28,449 bases of DNA, from positions 3,119,073 to 3,147,521 of the forward strand of contig NZ_JAUDRJ010000003.1 in assembly GCF_030382115.1 (NCBI RefSeq), given 5' to 3'. Under the pieces are notes generated by a model. The model worked only from the letters and a program-made list of their open reading frames with translations. It searched no databases and had not been told where the DNA came from. The position numbers and the translations under genes are program-made. This DNA is from Nostoc sp. GT001 (lineage in GTDB: Bacteria > Cyanobacteriota > Cyanobacteriia > Cyanobacteriales > Nostocaceae). Positions 1 through 7,359 of the stretch are shown here, in pieces. Each line of letters begins with the position of its first letter. Position 1 is the stretch's first letter.

Positions 1-127
1 CGGGCAAATAACCCCTTGACAACACAATATATCTAAACCAATACCCCATCTGTTTCGTTTTGGGTGTAGATGAACTAACTAGCGACTAGCATCTTAGCCT
101 TGCTAGTGGTAAATCTGCAATTTTTGA

Positions 128-157
128 TTGCTTCTTGGTAGGTGAAGACGATATAAT
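128..157 (+). promoter_or_regulatory. Candidate promoter of tRNA-Arg
   Basis: A perfect -10 box TATAAT lies at 152-157. A weak -35 like box TTGCTT lies at 128-133, giving an 18-nt spacer. The predicted start near 164 leaves a leader of about 30 nt before tRNA-Arg at 196. This is a motif match only. Confidence 0.45.
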
Positions 158-195
158 AGTTTAGGTGACTCTTTCGGGAGCCATTATTTTGTTTT

Positions 196-268
196 GGGCG
201 CGTAGCTCAGTGGATAGAGCCACGGATTTCTAATCCGTTGGTCGCAGGTTCGAACCCTGCCGCGCTCG
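196..268 (+). tRNA. tRNA-Arg (anticodon TCT)
   Basis: A full cloverleaf can be folded. The acceptor stem GGGCGCG pairs with CGCGCTC (one G-U pair). The D arm is GCTC/GAGC, the anticodon stem ACGGA/TCCGT holds loop TTTCTAA, and the T arm is GCAGG-TTCGAAC-CCTGC. The discriminator is G at 268 and no CCA is encoded. The gene is intact and has no intron, which matters because a group I intron-type nuclease lies just downstream. Confidence 0.97.
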
Positions 269-278
269 TTTTAACTTA

Positions 279-338
279 ATATGAACCCTAAAGAAGCCTT
301 TTCATGGTAATTTACCAAATAGGCTTGAGAGTTCATAT
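279..338 (+). repeat. Three-tier inverted repeat before the nuclease gene
   Basis: Three nested inverted repeats share one centre: ATATGAAC 279-286 with GTTCATAT 331-338, AAGCCT 294-299 with AGGCTT 321-326, and TGGTAA 305-310 with TTACCA 312-317. As RNA this would be one long hairpin between tRNA-Arg and the ATG at 341, covering the ribosome-binding region. As DNA it could be an operator. It has no T run, so it is a poor terminator. Confidence 0.6.
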
Positions 339-340
339 AA

Positions 341-1036
341 ATGCACCACACAAAAGATAAGGGTGATCTAGCAGCTGCTAAAGTGATAGCAGATTTAGTC
401 GAGAAAGAATATTCGGTTTTTGTACCAGTAGTAACTGAACACGCACCCTTTGATTTGATTGCCTACAAAGATGGCAAATGTTACAGAATTCAAGCTAAAT
501 ACAGTTGTGATGGCACACTGAAAAATAAAAGCAATTGGGCAGACAAGAATGGTTGTCATGAGAAAAAGTACAAATCTGATGACTTTGATTTCTATGGCCT
601 TTATTTGCCAGATATAAACAAAGTAGTGTATCCATCAATTAGGTTTGGCGGTTGCGGTATCAGGACAACGCCACCTAAATCACCCAATCCTTTTTACTGG
701 TGGGAGGATTTTATAGACTTTACTGAAGTAGCATTTAAGCGAACCTACAAGGAGTTTGGCGTTGATTTAACAACCAGAAAGGTTAACCCAGACTCTAGAA
801 TTCATACCAGAAAAGTTGAAAGACCATCTAAAGAAGAACTGGAAAAACTAGTTTGGGAAAAGCCAACCGCACAAATTGGGAGAGATTTTGGCCTGTCTGA
901 TAAAGCTGTAGAGAAGTGGTGTAAGGCTTATGGGATACAAAAGCCACCTAGAGGTTATTGGGTGAAAAAGGCTTATGGAAAAGTAGAAGAACAGTTAATA
1001 GCCCATAACGAAACGTTCTCTAGGATAGAGTTTTAG
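341..1036 (+). CDS. Free-standing PD-(D/E)XK endonuclease, group I intron-associated type
   Basis: This 231-residue protein resembles the cyanobacterial intron-encoded PD-(D/E)XK nucleases (I-Ssp6803I type). Residues 34-55 carry the core: HAPFDLIA with Asp38, then YRIQAKYS with Gln51 and Lys53 in the place of (D/E)XK. An N-terminal KGDLAAAKVIADL helix precedes it. Residues about 163-208 form a helix-turn-helix-like segment (IGRDFGLSDKAVEKWCKAYG) as seen in many homing enzymes. Family members cut DNA site-specifically and spread their host intron. Here the neighbouring tRNA-Arg is uninterrupted, so the gene is free-standing. It starts at ATG 341 with no strong Shine-Dalgarno and a long hairpin just upstream. 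The family call is fairly firm; activity and target are unknown. Confidence 0.75.
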   Translation: MHHTKDKGDLAAAKVIADLVEKEYSVFVPVVTEHAPFDLIAYKDGKCYRIQAKYSCDGTLKNKSNWADKNGCHEKKYKSDDFDFYGLYLPDINKVVYPSIRFGGCGIRTTPPKSPNPFYWWEDFIDFTEVAFKRTYKEFGVDLTTRKVNPDSRIHTRKVERPSKEELEKLVWEKPTAQIGRDFGLSDKAVEKWCKAYGIQKPPRGYWVKKAYGKVEEQLIAHNETFSRIEF

Positions 1037-1523
1037 CTTTTTTATAAAAATTCTAGCCTTGGCAAGATCAGGGCGGCCGCATCATGTCAATAAGCAAAGT
1101 CTATTCTCAATATAGCTAAAAATAATGTCATTAACTCTTGCTTATTGCGAAAATTTTAGGCGTTGGCGTAGCCCGCTGCAGGCATCGCTTTGGGGCTGAA
1201 AAAATAATCAAGCGCGAAAGGAAAGATTTTTTCGTTGGTTCTTAACCTTCGTTGTGATCAAGAGTAATTTAGATGCGTTTGCCCTGTTGGCAAAGCTATA
1301 AGAGGCGGTACTATCATATTTGTATGCTGGTTCTGTAACAATAATTGTGCTGCTTTTTAAGGTTTTGGCTGACTGACGCACCCTACATACAAAAACTACC
1401 AAATCATAGCCAAATCATAGTCAGAATAGCCACAAATGCAAGTAAGAGACTTAGCTTTTAAACATCTAAATCTCTTAATAAGCCTGAAACCCTTGAATTT
1501 ACGTTGATTATCTCGTTAATACC
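1037..1523. other. Gene-free stretch between nuclease gene and element
   Basis: I see no convincing gene here. The only longer reading frame (minus strand, about 1208-1402) has no recognisable motif and no ribosome-binding site. The stretch contains one dispersed palindromic repeat at 1161-1190. The element boundary follows at 1524. Confidence 0.6.
1161..1190 (+). repeat. Dispersed Nostoc-type repeat, copy 1
   Basis: The segment GGCGTAGCCCGCTGCAGGCA followed by TCGCTT matches, on the opposite strand, the repeat at 13474-13503, differing at a minority of positions. Such GC-rich repeats are scattered between genes in Nostoc-type genomes. Confidence 0.6.
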
Positions 1524-1574
1524 AAAAGCCCGTGACGAGGATTGAACTCGTGACCTCACCCTTACCAAGGGTGT
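1524..1574. repeat. Attachment repeat, left copy (orphan tRNA-Thr 3' part)
   Basis: These 51 bases are identical to 8166-8216. On the minus strand they read from the 5' base of the anticodon stem through the T arm and acceptor strand to a few bases past the gene. The D arm and 5' acceptor strand are missing, so it is not a working tRNA gene. It is the displaced host end of the attachment site. Confidence 0.93.
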
Positions 1575-1607
1575 TCAAAATAACTGATTATCAAGACTTT
1601 GAGCGAT

Positions 1608-1639
1608 TTGCATAGTTGGGTTATGCAAGAACTATGCAA
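1608..1639. promoter_or_regulatory. Candidate integrase arm-type sites, left end
   Basis: TATGCAA occurs at 1622-1628 and 1633-1639, 11 bp apart, and inverted (TTGCATA) at 1608-1614. The same pair at the same 11-bp spacing occurs at the right end (8067, 8078). The group lies between the attachment repeat and the integrase ATG, where accessory integrase-binding sites are expected. It may also overlap the integrase promoter. Confidence 0.55.
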
Positions 1640-1647
1640 CTTAGAGA

Positions 1648-2841
1648 ATGTTCGAGATTGGTAAGTCGTCATCTAGAGTACCCAAGATTACCCCACGCAA
1701 CAACAATGGCGGAATCATAATTAGGTTTCAATATCAAGGGAAGCAATACTCACTCTCTCCAGGTGGTAAATATAGCGATAGACTAGCGATCGCAAACGCT
1801 GACAGAATAGCTAGTCAAATCAAGACAGACATTCTTGCTGGCTACTTTGACCCCACGTTAGAAAAATATCAACCAAAGGTTAAACAGCCCGATAACGTTG
1901 TTTCAATCAGTAAGAACATAGCGCCAAACCTCAAGGAATTGTGGCAACACTATAAGGTAGCAAAACAAGCAAGTGTCGCTGAAACCACTCAAAAAGAGAA
2001 ATGGTCACAGATTGATAGGTGCTTCGCAAAGGTGTTACCTGAGATGCTAAGTCCAGAGAATGCGCGGTTGTTGATACCAGAGTTACTTAAAACCTATTCG
2101 ACTACTACGCTTGAGCGAATCATCAACGATATACACGCTTGTAGTAATTGGGCATTCGAGACTGGATTAATTAGTATTAACCCTTGGAGAAGATTGAAAC
2201 AGCAGTTACCTGATAAGCCTCAAAGCAGTAGAACAAAAAAGGCATACTCACGAGATGAAGTCAACGCTATAATTCAAGCCTTCAGAGGTGATTGGTACTG
2301 CAACATCAAGTCAGCTTTCAAGGATAGCTGGTATGCTGATTTGGTTGAGTTTTTGTTTCTTACTGGTTGCCGTCCTGAAGATGCGATCGCATTGACTTGG
2401 GATTCTATCAAAGAGAAAGTAATTGTTTTTGATAAAGCATATTGCTGTGGTGTGTTAAAAACTACCAAAAACAATAAAGCTCGTATGTTTCCGATCACAC
2501 CACAAATTAGGGAGTTACTAGATAGGTGCTCAACTTATATTTCTCCCATACTTAGTAAATTAGTATTTCCAGCACAGAATGGTAGCTACATAAACCTCAG
2601 AAACTTTACACAAAGATACACTAAGAGGATTGTAGAAAATTTAGTCAATGAAGGTAAGGTCAAACTGTACTTACCTACTTACAACCTCAGGAACACAAGT
2701 ATCACTCATTATCTACGTCAAGGTGTCGATATAGCTACAGTGGCGGCGCTTATGGAAACATCAGAAGAAATGATTAACCAACATTACTGGAGTCCAGATG
2801 ATGACATTATCAATAATAATGTTCAGTTACCAAAGATTTAG
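1648..2841 (+). CDS. Tyrosine recombinase (element integrase)
   Basis: This 397-residue site-specific recombinase would join or excise the element at tRNA-Thr. Residues about 20-75 form an arm-DNA-binding domain (GGIIIRFQYQGKQYSLSPGG, DUF3596-like). Residues 95-180 match a SAM-like core-binding domain. The catalytic domain shows Arg242 (LTGCRPEDA), a lysine in the beta-hairpin near 271-274, Arg348 (TYNLRNTSITHYL) and the nucleophile Tyr380 (INQHYW). Two usual positions differ: the box I His is Tyr345, as in many cyanobacterial phage-type integrases, and the LGHS-type His/Trp position appears to be Glu370 (LMETSE). It starts at ATG 1648, directly after the TATGCAA cluster. Two HIP1 sites in the gene suggest long residence in cyanobacteria. 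A hairpin terminator follows. Confidence 0.93.
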   Translation: MFEIGKSSSRVPKITPRNNNGGIIIRFQYQGKQYSLSPGGKYSDRLAIANADRIASQIKTDILAGYFDPTLEKYQPKVKQPDNVVSISKNIAPNLKELWQHYKVAKQASVAETTQKEKWSQIDRCFAKVLPEMLSPENARLLIPELLKTYSTTTLERIINDIHACSNWAFETGLISINPWRRLKQQLPDKPQSSRTKKAYSRDEVNAIIQAFRGDWYCNIKSAFKDSWYADLVEFLFLTGCRPEDAIALTWDSIKEKVIVFDKAYCCGVLKTTKNNKARMFPITPQIRELLDRCSTYISPILSKLVFPAQNGSYINLRNFTQRYTKRIVENLVNEGKVKLYLPTYNLRNTSITHYLRQGVDIATVAALMETSEEMINQHYWSPDDDIINNNVQLPKI

Positions 2842-3353
2842 AGTCATAGCAATGACACAAGTACAAGTACCAAAGTTGTGAGTTATTCCTCAAACTTGGA
2901 CTAATAGCACTCATAATACATATAGCAGCAAGGGATAGTAAACACACAATACTATCCTTTTTTCTTACCTCATATAACATCTAATAGTTATTTCATCTAA
3001 CGGCACTCTGAACATTAACTAAATTACTATAAACAAGTTACTTTAGGACAACTAAGTTTAATAGATAATTGCATTTAACTTATTTGCACTAGTTTAATCA
3101 GCAATAGATATGATAGGTATCTTAAGTAATACTTCATATAATTATCTTGAATAAACTTAAGTTGACTATGATTATATATACAGTCACCTTAACTAATATA
3201 TTTACTTCTACTTTCAGTAAAAGGTCTGCAAATACTTAATATAATTGCATAAATGATTTTAGTTGCATTAATAACAAACTAGATAAATAACATAGGCTAA
3301 TTCCTGTATTTATTTATTACTATACATAATAAGTTGTATAGAGTAAGAAAAAT
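2842..3353. other. AT-rich gene-free stretch between integrase and helicase genes
   Basis: No reading frame here looks coding. The stretch holds the integrase terminator (2933-2963), very AT-rich sequence, and a small inverted repeat CTATAC 3320-3325 / GTATAG 3336-3341 immediately before the helicase ATG at 3354. That repeat could be an operator or overlap the promoter. No regulator gene is evident in the element. Confidence 0.5.
2933..2963 (+). terminator. Intrinsic terminator after the integrase gene
   Basis: GGATAGTA (2933-2940) and TACTATCC (2950-2957) form a perfect 8-bp stem with a 9-nt loop, followed by a run of six T. Confidence 0.75.
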
Positions 3354-4457
3354 ATGACTAATGCAATTAAAATAACTACCTTAGTCAATTTAGATGGGAA
3401 ATTATTTGATATTGCCAAATTCCGTGCCGAAGTCGCAAAGGAACATAATATAATCTTAGATAATGATAAATACATTCATGAGCTAACCCATCTTTCCAGT
3501 CTTAATAATCCCTTTTCTCCCATAGAGGATTATTTAAATCAGTGCTTTTGTAAGCATAATGACACAAGCTACAAGGAATTATTCAGATACATAAATGAAC
3601 AAGTTTTACATATTGACCCTGATTCAATTGAGGCACTATACTTACCTAAAACTTTAGTAGCAGCAGTCAAAAGAATATATGAACCTGGATGTCAACATGA
3701 TTCTGTGTTGATACTTCACAGTGAAAAACAAGGATTTTACAAAACCTCTTTCTTTAGAGAATTAGCTAGTACAGATTGGTTTCAAACTACTAATTTCGCT
3801 AGTTATAACAAGGATGAATTAATGGTATGTCATAGTAAATGGATTCTGGAATTAGGGGAATGTGAAGAGACTATTAAACCTTATGCTATGTCTAAACTTA
3901 AAGCATTTATTACCAAAACATCAGATTCATTTAGAAAACCTTATGCCCCAACTAATGTTACGCTACAAAGACAATTTATCCTTGTCGGCACTACTAATAA
4001 AGATAAGATTTTACACGACCCTACTGGCAATAGAAGATTTTGGATTATTGAAATTAATCAAAAAATAGATATTGATTGGATTAAGCAAAATAGAGATTTA
4101 GTTTGGGCAGCAGCAGTATTAGCATATAAAGATAATTATTCTACTTATTTAAACGAAATTGAACAAGAACTAAGTAATTCTATTAACTCTAATAAGTATC
4201 AAGTTGAAGATATGTGGACAGAGATAGTAACTAATTGGGCGCTAGATCAAACAACACCTTTTACTCTATCTGATGTTCTAACTATGGCTCTCAAAAAAGA
4301 ACCTAAAACCTGGAAACGTTCAGATGAAAATAGAGTAACTGGGATACTACAATCTTTAGGTTTTTCAAAACCTAAGAATACTACTAGGGTTAACGGTAAG
4401 GGGGGTAAATATTATTATCCAATTACCAATAATATCTTAGATAAAGTAGCCAGCTAA
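3354..4457 (+). CDS. VapE-like superfamily 3 helicase/ATPase
   Basis: This 367-residue protein matches the virulence-associated E (VapE) family, replication helicases of phages, satellites and integrative elements. The P-loop is at about 123-131 (SEKQGFYKT; Lys130 kept, the usual glycine before it is tyrosine). Walker B is WILELGE at 163-169. A sensor strand FILVGTTNKD follows at 208-217, and the family signature DPTGNRRFW at 222-230 contains the arginine finger. Residues about 295-360 look like a winged helix. No primase domain is visible; the N-terminal 100 residues are unassigned. It starts at ATG 3354 with only a weak AAGA upstream. It sits directly before a hexamer cluster that could be its origin. 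Family call firm, in vivo role inferred. Confidence 0.9.
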   Translation: MTNAIKITTLVNLDGKLFDIAKFRAEVAKEHNIILDNDKYIHELTHLSSLNNPFSPIEDYLNQCFCKHNDTSYKELFRYINEQVLHIDPDSIEALYLPKTLVAAVKRIYEPGCQHDSVLILHSEKQGFYKTSFFRELASTDWFQTTNFASYNKDELMVCHSKWILELGECEETIKPYAMSKLKAFITKTSDSFRKPYAPTNVTLQRQFILVGTTNKDKILHDPTGNRRFWIIEINQKIDIDWIKQNRDLVWAAAVLAYKDNYSTYLNEIEQELSNSINSNKYQVEDMWTEIVTNWALDQTTPFTLSDVLTMALKKEPKTWKRSDENRVTGILQSLGFSKPKNTTRVNGKGGKYYYPITNNILDKVAS

Positions 4458-4464
4458 TAATTCA

Positions 4465-4724
4465 GTTACACTTAGTTACAGGCTGAGACTCTTATTATAT
4501 AAGGGTTTCAGCTTTCTTGTAACCATGTAACCATGTAACCAATAATTTATAAACTTTTTCTTCAATATCTGTACTGACTCTTGATTCATCCATATTTACT
4601 AAAGAGTTTAATAAAAGTCAGTTACATCAGTTACAGTTACACATTAATCTGAAACCTAACTATTGCAAGCTTTTCAGCCATTATTATAATTCTAGTGAGT
4701 TACATTGTAGTTACATCAGTTACA
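4465..4724. repeat. GTTACA/TGTAAC hexamer cluster, candidate replication origin
   Basis: Eleven exact hexamers fall within 260 bp. GTTACA is at 4465, 4475, 4621, 4630, 4636, 4699, 4710 and 4719; the reverse TGTAAC is at 4518, 4526 and 4534 as an 8-bp tandem. The 16-mer AGTTACATCAGTTACA occurs twice, at 4620-4635 and 4709-4724. The groups are separated by AT-rich sequence. Iterons beside a replication helicase gene are the usual layout of origins in satellites and small replicons. A regulatory operator array for the downstream CoiA-like gene is the alternative. The whole 4458-4841 gap holds no coding frame. Confidence 0.6.
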
Positions 4725-4841
4725 ACCACTAAAAGAAATATGTTGGTAGATGCAAGTATAATAAGTAACTTCACTCATGCATATTGTAAGTATTAACAGT
4801 TATTCTCATAATAATGAGAGTATCACTAGGATCAATTGAAT

Positions 4842-5651
4842 ATGGAATATGCAATCTCAATATATAAACCAAGTGAAAGAGTTTATCCAGAGCAATGTGA
4901 TTTTAATTCCTATTCCGATCTAGGTTTAATTTGTCCTATTTGCAAACAAGAAGTTTATTTAAGAAAGGGTGATATTAGAGAACCCTATTTTGCTCATTTT
5001 CATGCCACCAGTTCTAGACAAGTAAAAGAATGTGAACTGAGAGTATCAGCCGATGGTAATAGTACAGAAATAAGTAGCTTGATTGAAAATAGGGGACAAA
5101 GATTAGAGATATTTCAACAGCACTTTTTAAGTTTGATTTATTTTGAAAATTCAAAAATTATTGAGGATGCAAAGTTTAATAACTGGATTAATTCAAGAAA
5201 AGATGAAAGCAATCAAATAATCAATGACATTATTAGAAAATGTATTGATTATTTTCTAGAAAATCGGCAATTAATGGAAGCCAAGTATATTATTCATACA
5301 ACTAAAATTAAAAATGAACAAATTTTACTGCAACAGAAAATATCTTTAGAAGTAATGAGCTATTTGTGCGACAACGCAAAATTTAATTACAATTTGCGAT
5401 ATCTATTGTTTTACAGTATGTATCAAATTTATCAATATGAAGAACACAAATTAATTCGACAAAATCTTAAAACACAAGACATAGAAAAAATTTGTCAAGG
5501 CACAGTAAGAATTATTATGCGTAATTCTTGGATATTAGCATTTAAAAATACTAAAATTAATGGGGTTAATAACAAAACACAACAGAATATTATCAAAATT
5601 AATAAAAACAGAATCTCATCTACTTCATCACCTCTACAAATATCCTCGTAA
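4842..5651 (+). CDS. CoiA-like zinc-finger protein
   Basis: ATG at 4842 (AGGA about 11 nt upstream) gives 269 residues; an in-frame TTG lies 6 nt earlier. The first 70 residues resemble the N-terminal domain of CoiA-like proteins: GLICPICKQEVYLRKGD with a CxxC pair, then EPYFAHFHA and a later KECELR, plausible zinc ligands. A segment ENRGQRLEIFQQHFLSL follows, as I recall from cyanobacterial CoiA-like proteins. The rest is helical, and the last 35 residues are rich in Asn, Lys, Ile and Ser like a linker. CoiA relatives are linked to DNA uptake or nuclease functions, but many occur on mobile elements with unknown roles. The TAA at 5649 is followed in the same frame by a long open frame without a start codon, so the two may once have been one gene. 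Confidence 0.6.
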   Translation: MEYAISIYKPSERVYPEQCDFNSYSDLGLICPICKQEVYLRKGDIREPYFAHFHATSSRQVKECELRVSADGNSTEISSLIENRGQRLEIFQQHFLSLIYFENSKIIEDAKFNNWINSRKDESNQIINDIIRKCIDYFLENRQLMEAKYIIHTTKIKNEQILLQQKISLEVMSYLCDNAKFNYNLRYLLFYSMYQIYQYEEHKLIRQNLKTQDIEKICQGTVRIIMRNSWILAFKNTKINGVNNKTQQNIIKINKNRISSTSSPLQISS

Positions 5652-6449
5652 AATATTCAGAATGCTTCTCAACTATATGACTTAGAACAAGTTAAGGTCA
5701 ATAGTAAGTGGATTGGATCTGGAAGCATTGATATCGACATTAATCAAATTAATGCAACCGAACGCCATGCACTTGAAAACAAGTTAGATTTACAGTTAAC
5801 TTTCTCAGCATGGGAATACGGCAATGTCGATAAGGAGACTGGATTACCATCACGTCAAAAAGTTTTTGTTTATTGTAAATTAATCACCGAAGTTAATCCA
5901 GATGATAAGACAGCGTTACGTTTTTCATTTATGACAAGTCAAAACGTTAACGTTAAAGTAACTACTGAAAATTATTTACCTGCTGTAGTGTATTCATTTG
6001 GGTACGATTTCAGCCTCACTGTAGAAAAATATTCGGATCTACTCTTTGCTAAAAATGGTAAATTAATGGAGTATCCTCATATAACAAAAAGAGATGAATT
6101 AGCAAGCTTAGTAGAACGAATGATTAAAGATAATAAAGTAGAATTTATCAAAACATACATCGACCACAAAGGTAAAAAACGGGTATTACATACTTACGAT
6201 GATACAGTTTTAATTTTGTTAGCATTAAAACGGCGTACACAGTTAGATAATATTTTAATGACAAGTACCACACATATTAAAAAAGGTACATACAATCAAA
6301 TCAAAAATCAAATTGTAATGGAAGCTTTCATAGAAGCTTATGAGCAGTCACTAGAATGCTCTATAATACTACCAAATACAACGATTGATAAGTATCATCG
6401 TTATGCACAGTTTAAGCTTAATGAAGCTAAAAAAAAGACAGCTAACTAA
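5652..6449 (+). CDS. Unrecognised protein; reading frame has no start before 5931
   Basis: The frame is open from just after the TAA of the CoiA-like gene (same frame) to the stop at 6449, 265 residues. Between 5652 and 5930 it reads like real protein (for example KLDLQLTFSAWEYGNV) but has no ATG, GTG or TTG. The first ATG, at 5931, gives 172 residues. Three explanations fit: a nonsense mutation in one 4842-6449 gene, readthrough of the TAA, or a rare ATT start. I recognise no domain. Later residues are basic and helical, and the end overlaps the next gene by about 29 bp, which suggests coupled translation. No function is proposed. Confidence 0.6.
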   Translation, partial: NIQNASQLYDLEQVKVNSKWIGSGSIDIDINQINATERHALENKLDLQLTFSAWEYGNVDKETGLPSRQKVFVYCKLITEVNPDDKTALRFSFMTSQNVNVKVTTENYLPAVVYSFGYDFSLTVEKYSDLLFAKNGKLMEYPHITKRDELASLVERMIKDNKVEFIKTYIDHKGKKRVLHTYDDTVLILLALKRRTQLDNILMTSTTHIKKGTYNQIKNQIVMEAFIEAYEQSLECSIILPNTTIDKYHRYAQFKLNEAKKKTAN

Positions 6450-7359
6450 GGAAACTGTTAAACCTAAACCCACTACAACAAATCGTATCAACACTGGTTT
6501 ATTGGGTAATTGGAGTCAACCATTTTTCTTACAATTAGAACCCGGTCAATACTTAGCAGATAAACTCGGTACTCAACCTGTACAGTGTCAAGTAGCTATG
6601 GAAAATCAACTTCTAGTGTTATATACGCTAGATAAATCATTTACCCGTAGTGAAGCTATTAAAGCGTGTCACAGTAAAAAATCATTCAGTGCTAACCTCA
6701 CACAACAAAGAACAAAATTACTAACTATAGGTACTATAGAATTATCTGAAATACCTATATCTAAATGGTCAGCAACACAACCACAATACGAACACATAGT
6801 TAAGTATCTAAATAAGAGTACTGTGTTGCCAGAGGTCATAAAACAGCAATACAGAGGAATTTTTCTTACCAATGAAACACTATCAATAGGTGACAGAGTG
6901 TTATGTAAGAAAAATGTGATAGGTAACAAAGTACTTGTTAAAAGTTATCTTAATGAAAAGTACTGTGTTACTCATAATCACCCCAAACCAGAATGTATAT
7001 GGTTAGATCAACTACGTAACGATATCACCAAAAAGATGTTGCAAGCTAATTACAAGAAAGTTAAACAAAAAGTTGAGAATTATGTAATCAATAACTCTGA
7101 TGCTCAAATACACAAAGCTACTTACGATGTTGCTAAGTATACACAATCGGCGCGATCTCTTGTAAGACAATATCAACCAAGTTGTAACGATAGTGAGATT
7201 GGTAGATTAGCTTTGTTAATCACTGAGTACATATTCACTAAGTTAAATCTCAACAAATCTCAAGCTGTTGAGTTGCTTAAATCACTCAAAACAGATGTTA
7301 ATCAATACATCAAAATACGCGACTTGGTTATTAAACCAGAATTGGGTCATCTAAAGTAA
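6421..7359 (+). CDS. Unrecognised protein, last gene of the element operon
   Basis: From ATG 6421 this is 312 residues; ATG 6403 and TTG 6385 are alternatives. It overlaps the preceding gene by about 29 bp and is probably translated with it. I do not recognise the family. The first half has strand-rich segments (FFLQLEPGQYLADKLGTQPV, then CQVAMENQLLVLYTL). The middle holds KYCVTHNHPKPECIWLDQLR, whose Cys/His residues could bind a metal. The end is helical and basic (KSQAVELLKSLKTDVNQYIK). No signal peptide or membrane segment is seen. The large AT-rich non-coding end of the element follows. Confidence 0.65.
   Translation: MKLKKRQLTKETVKPKPTTTNRINTGLLGNWSQPFFLQLEPGQYLADKLGTQPVQCQVAMENQLLVLYTLDKSFTRSEAIKACHSKKSFSANLTQQRTKLLTIGTIELSEIPISKWSATQPQYEHIVKYLNKSTVLPEVIKQQYRGIFLTNETLSIGDRVLCKKNVIGNKVLVKSYLNEKYCVTHNHPKPECIWLDQLRNDITKKMLQANYKKVKQKVENYVINNSDAQIHKATYDVAKYTQSARSLVRQYQPSCNDSEIGRLALLITEYIFTKLNLNKSQAVELLKSLKTDVNQYIKIRDLVIKPELGHLK

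Noticed and set aside
196..1036. Group I intron in tRNA-Arg carrying the nuclease
   Set aside because: The tRNA folds completely without a gap and no second exon lies downstream of the nuclease gene.
1208..1402. 64-codon minus-strand frame as a gene
   Set aside because: No recognisable motif, no ribosome-binding site, and a composition like the surrounding non-coding sequence.
1524..1574. A second tRNA-Thr gene
   Set aside because: Only the anticodon, T arm and 3' acceptor strand are present; the D arm and 5' acceptor strand are missing, so it is the orphan attachment half.
4465..4724. CRISPR array
   Set aside because: The repeated unit is only 6 to 16 bp, occurs in both orientations, has irregular spacing, and no cas gene is near.
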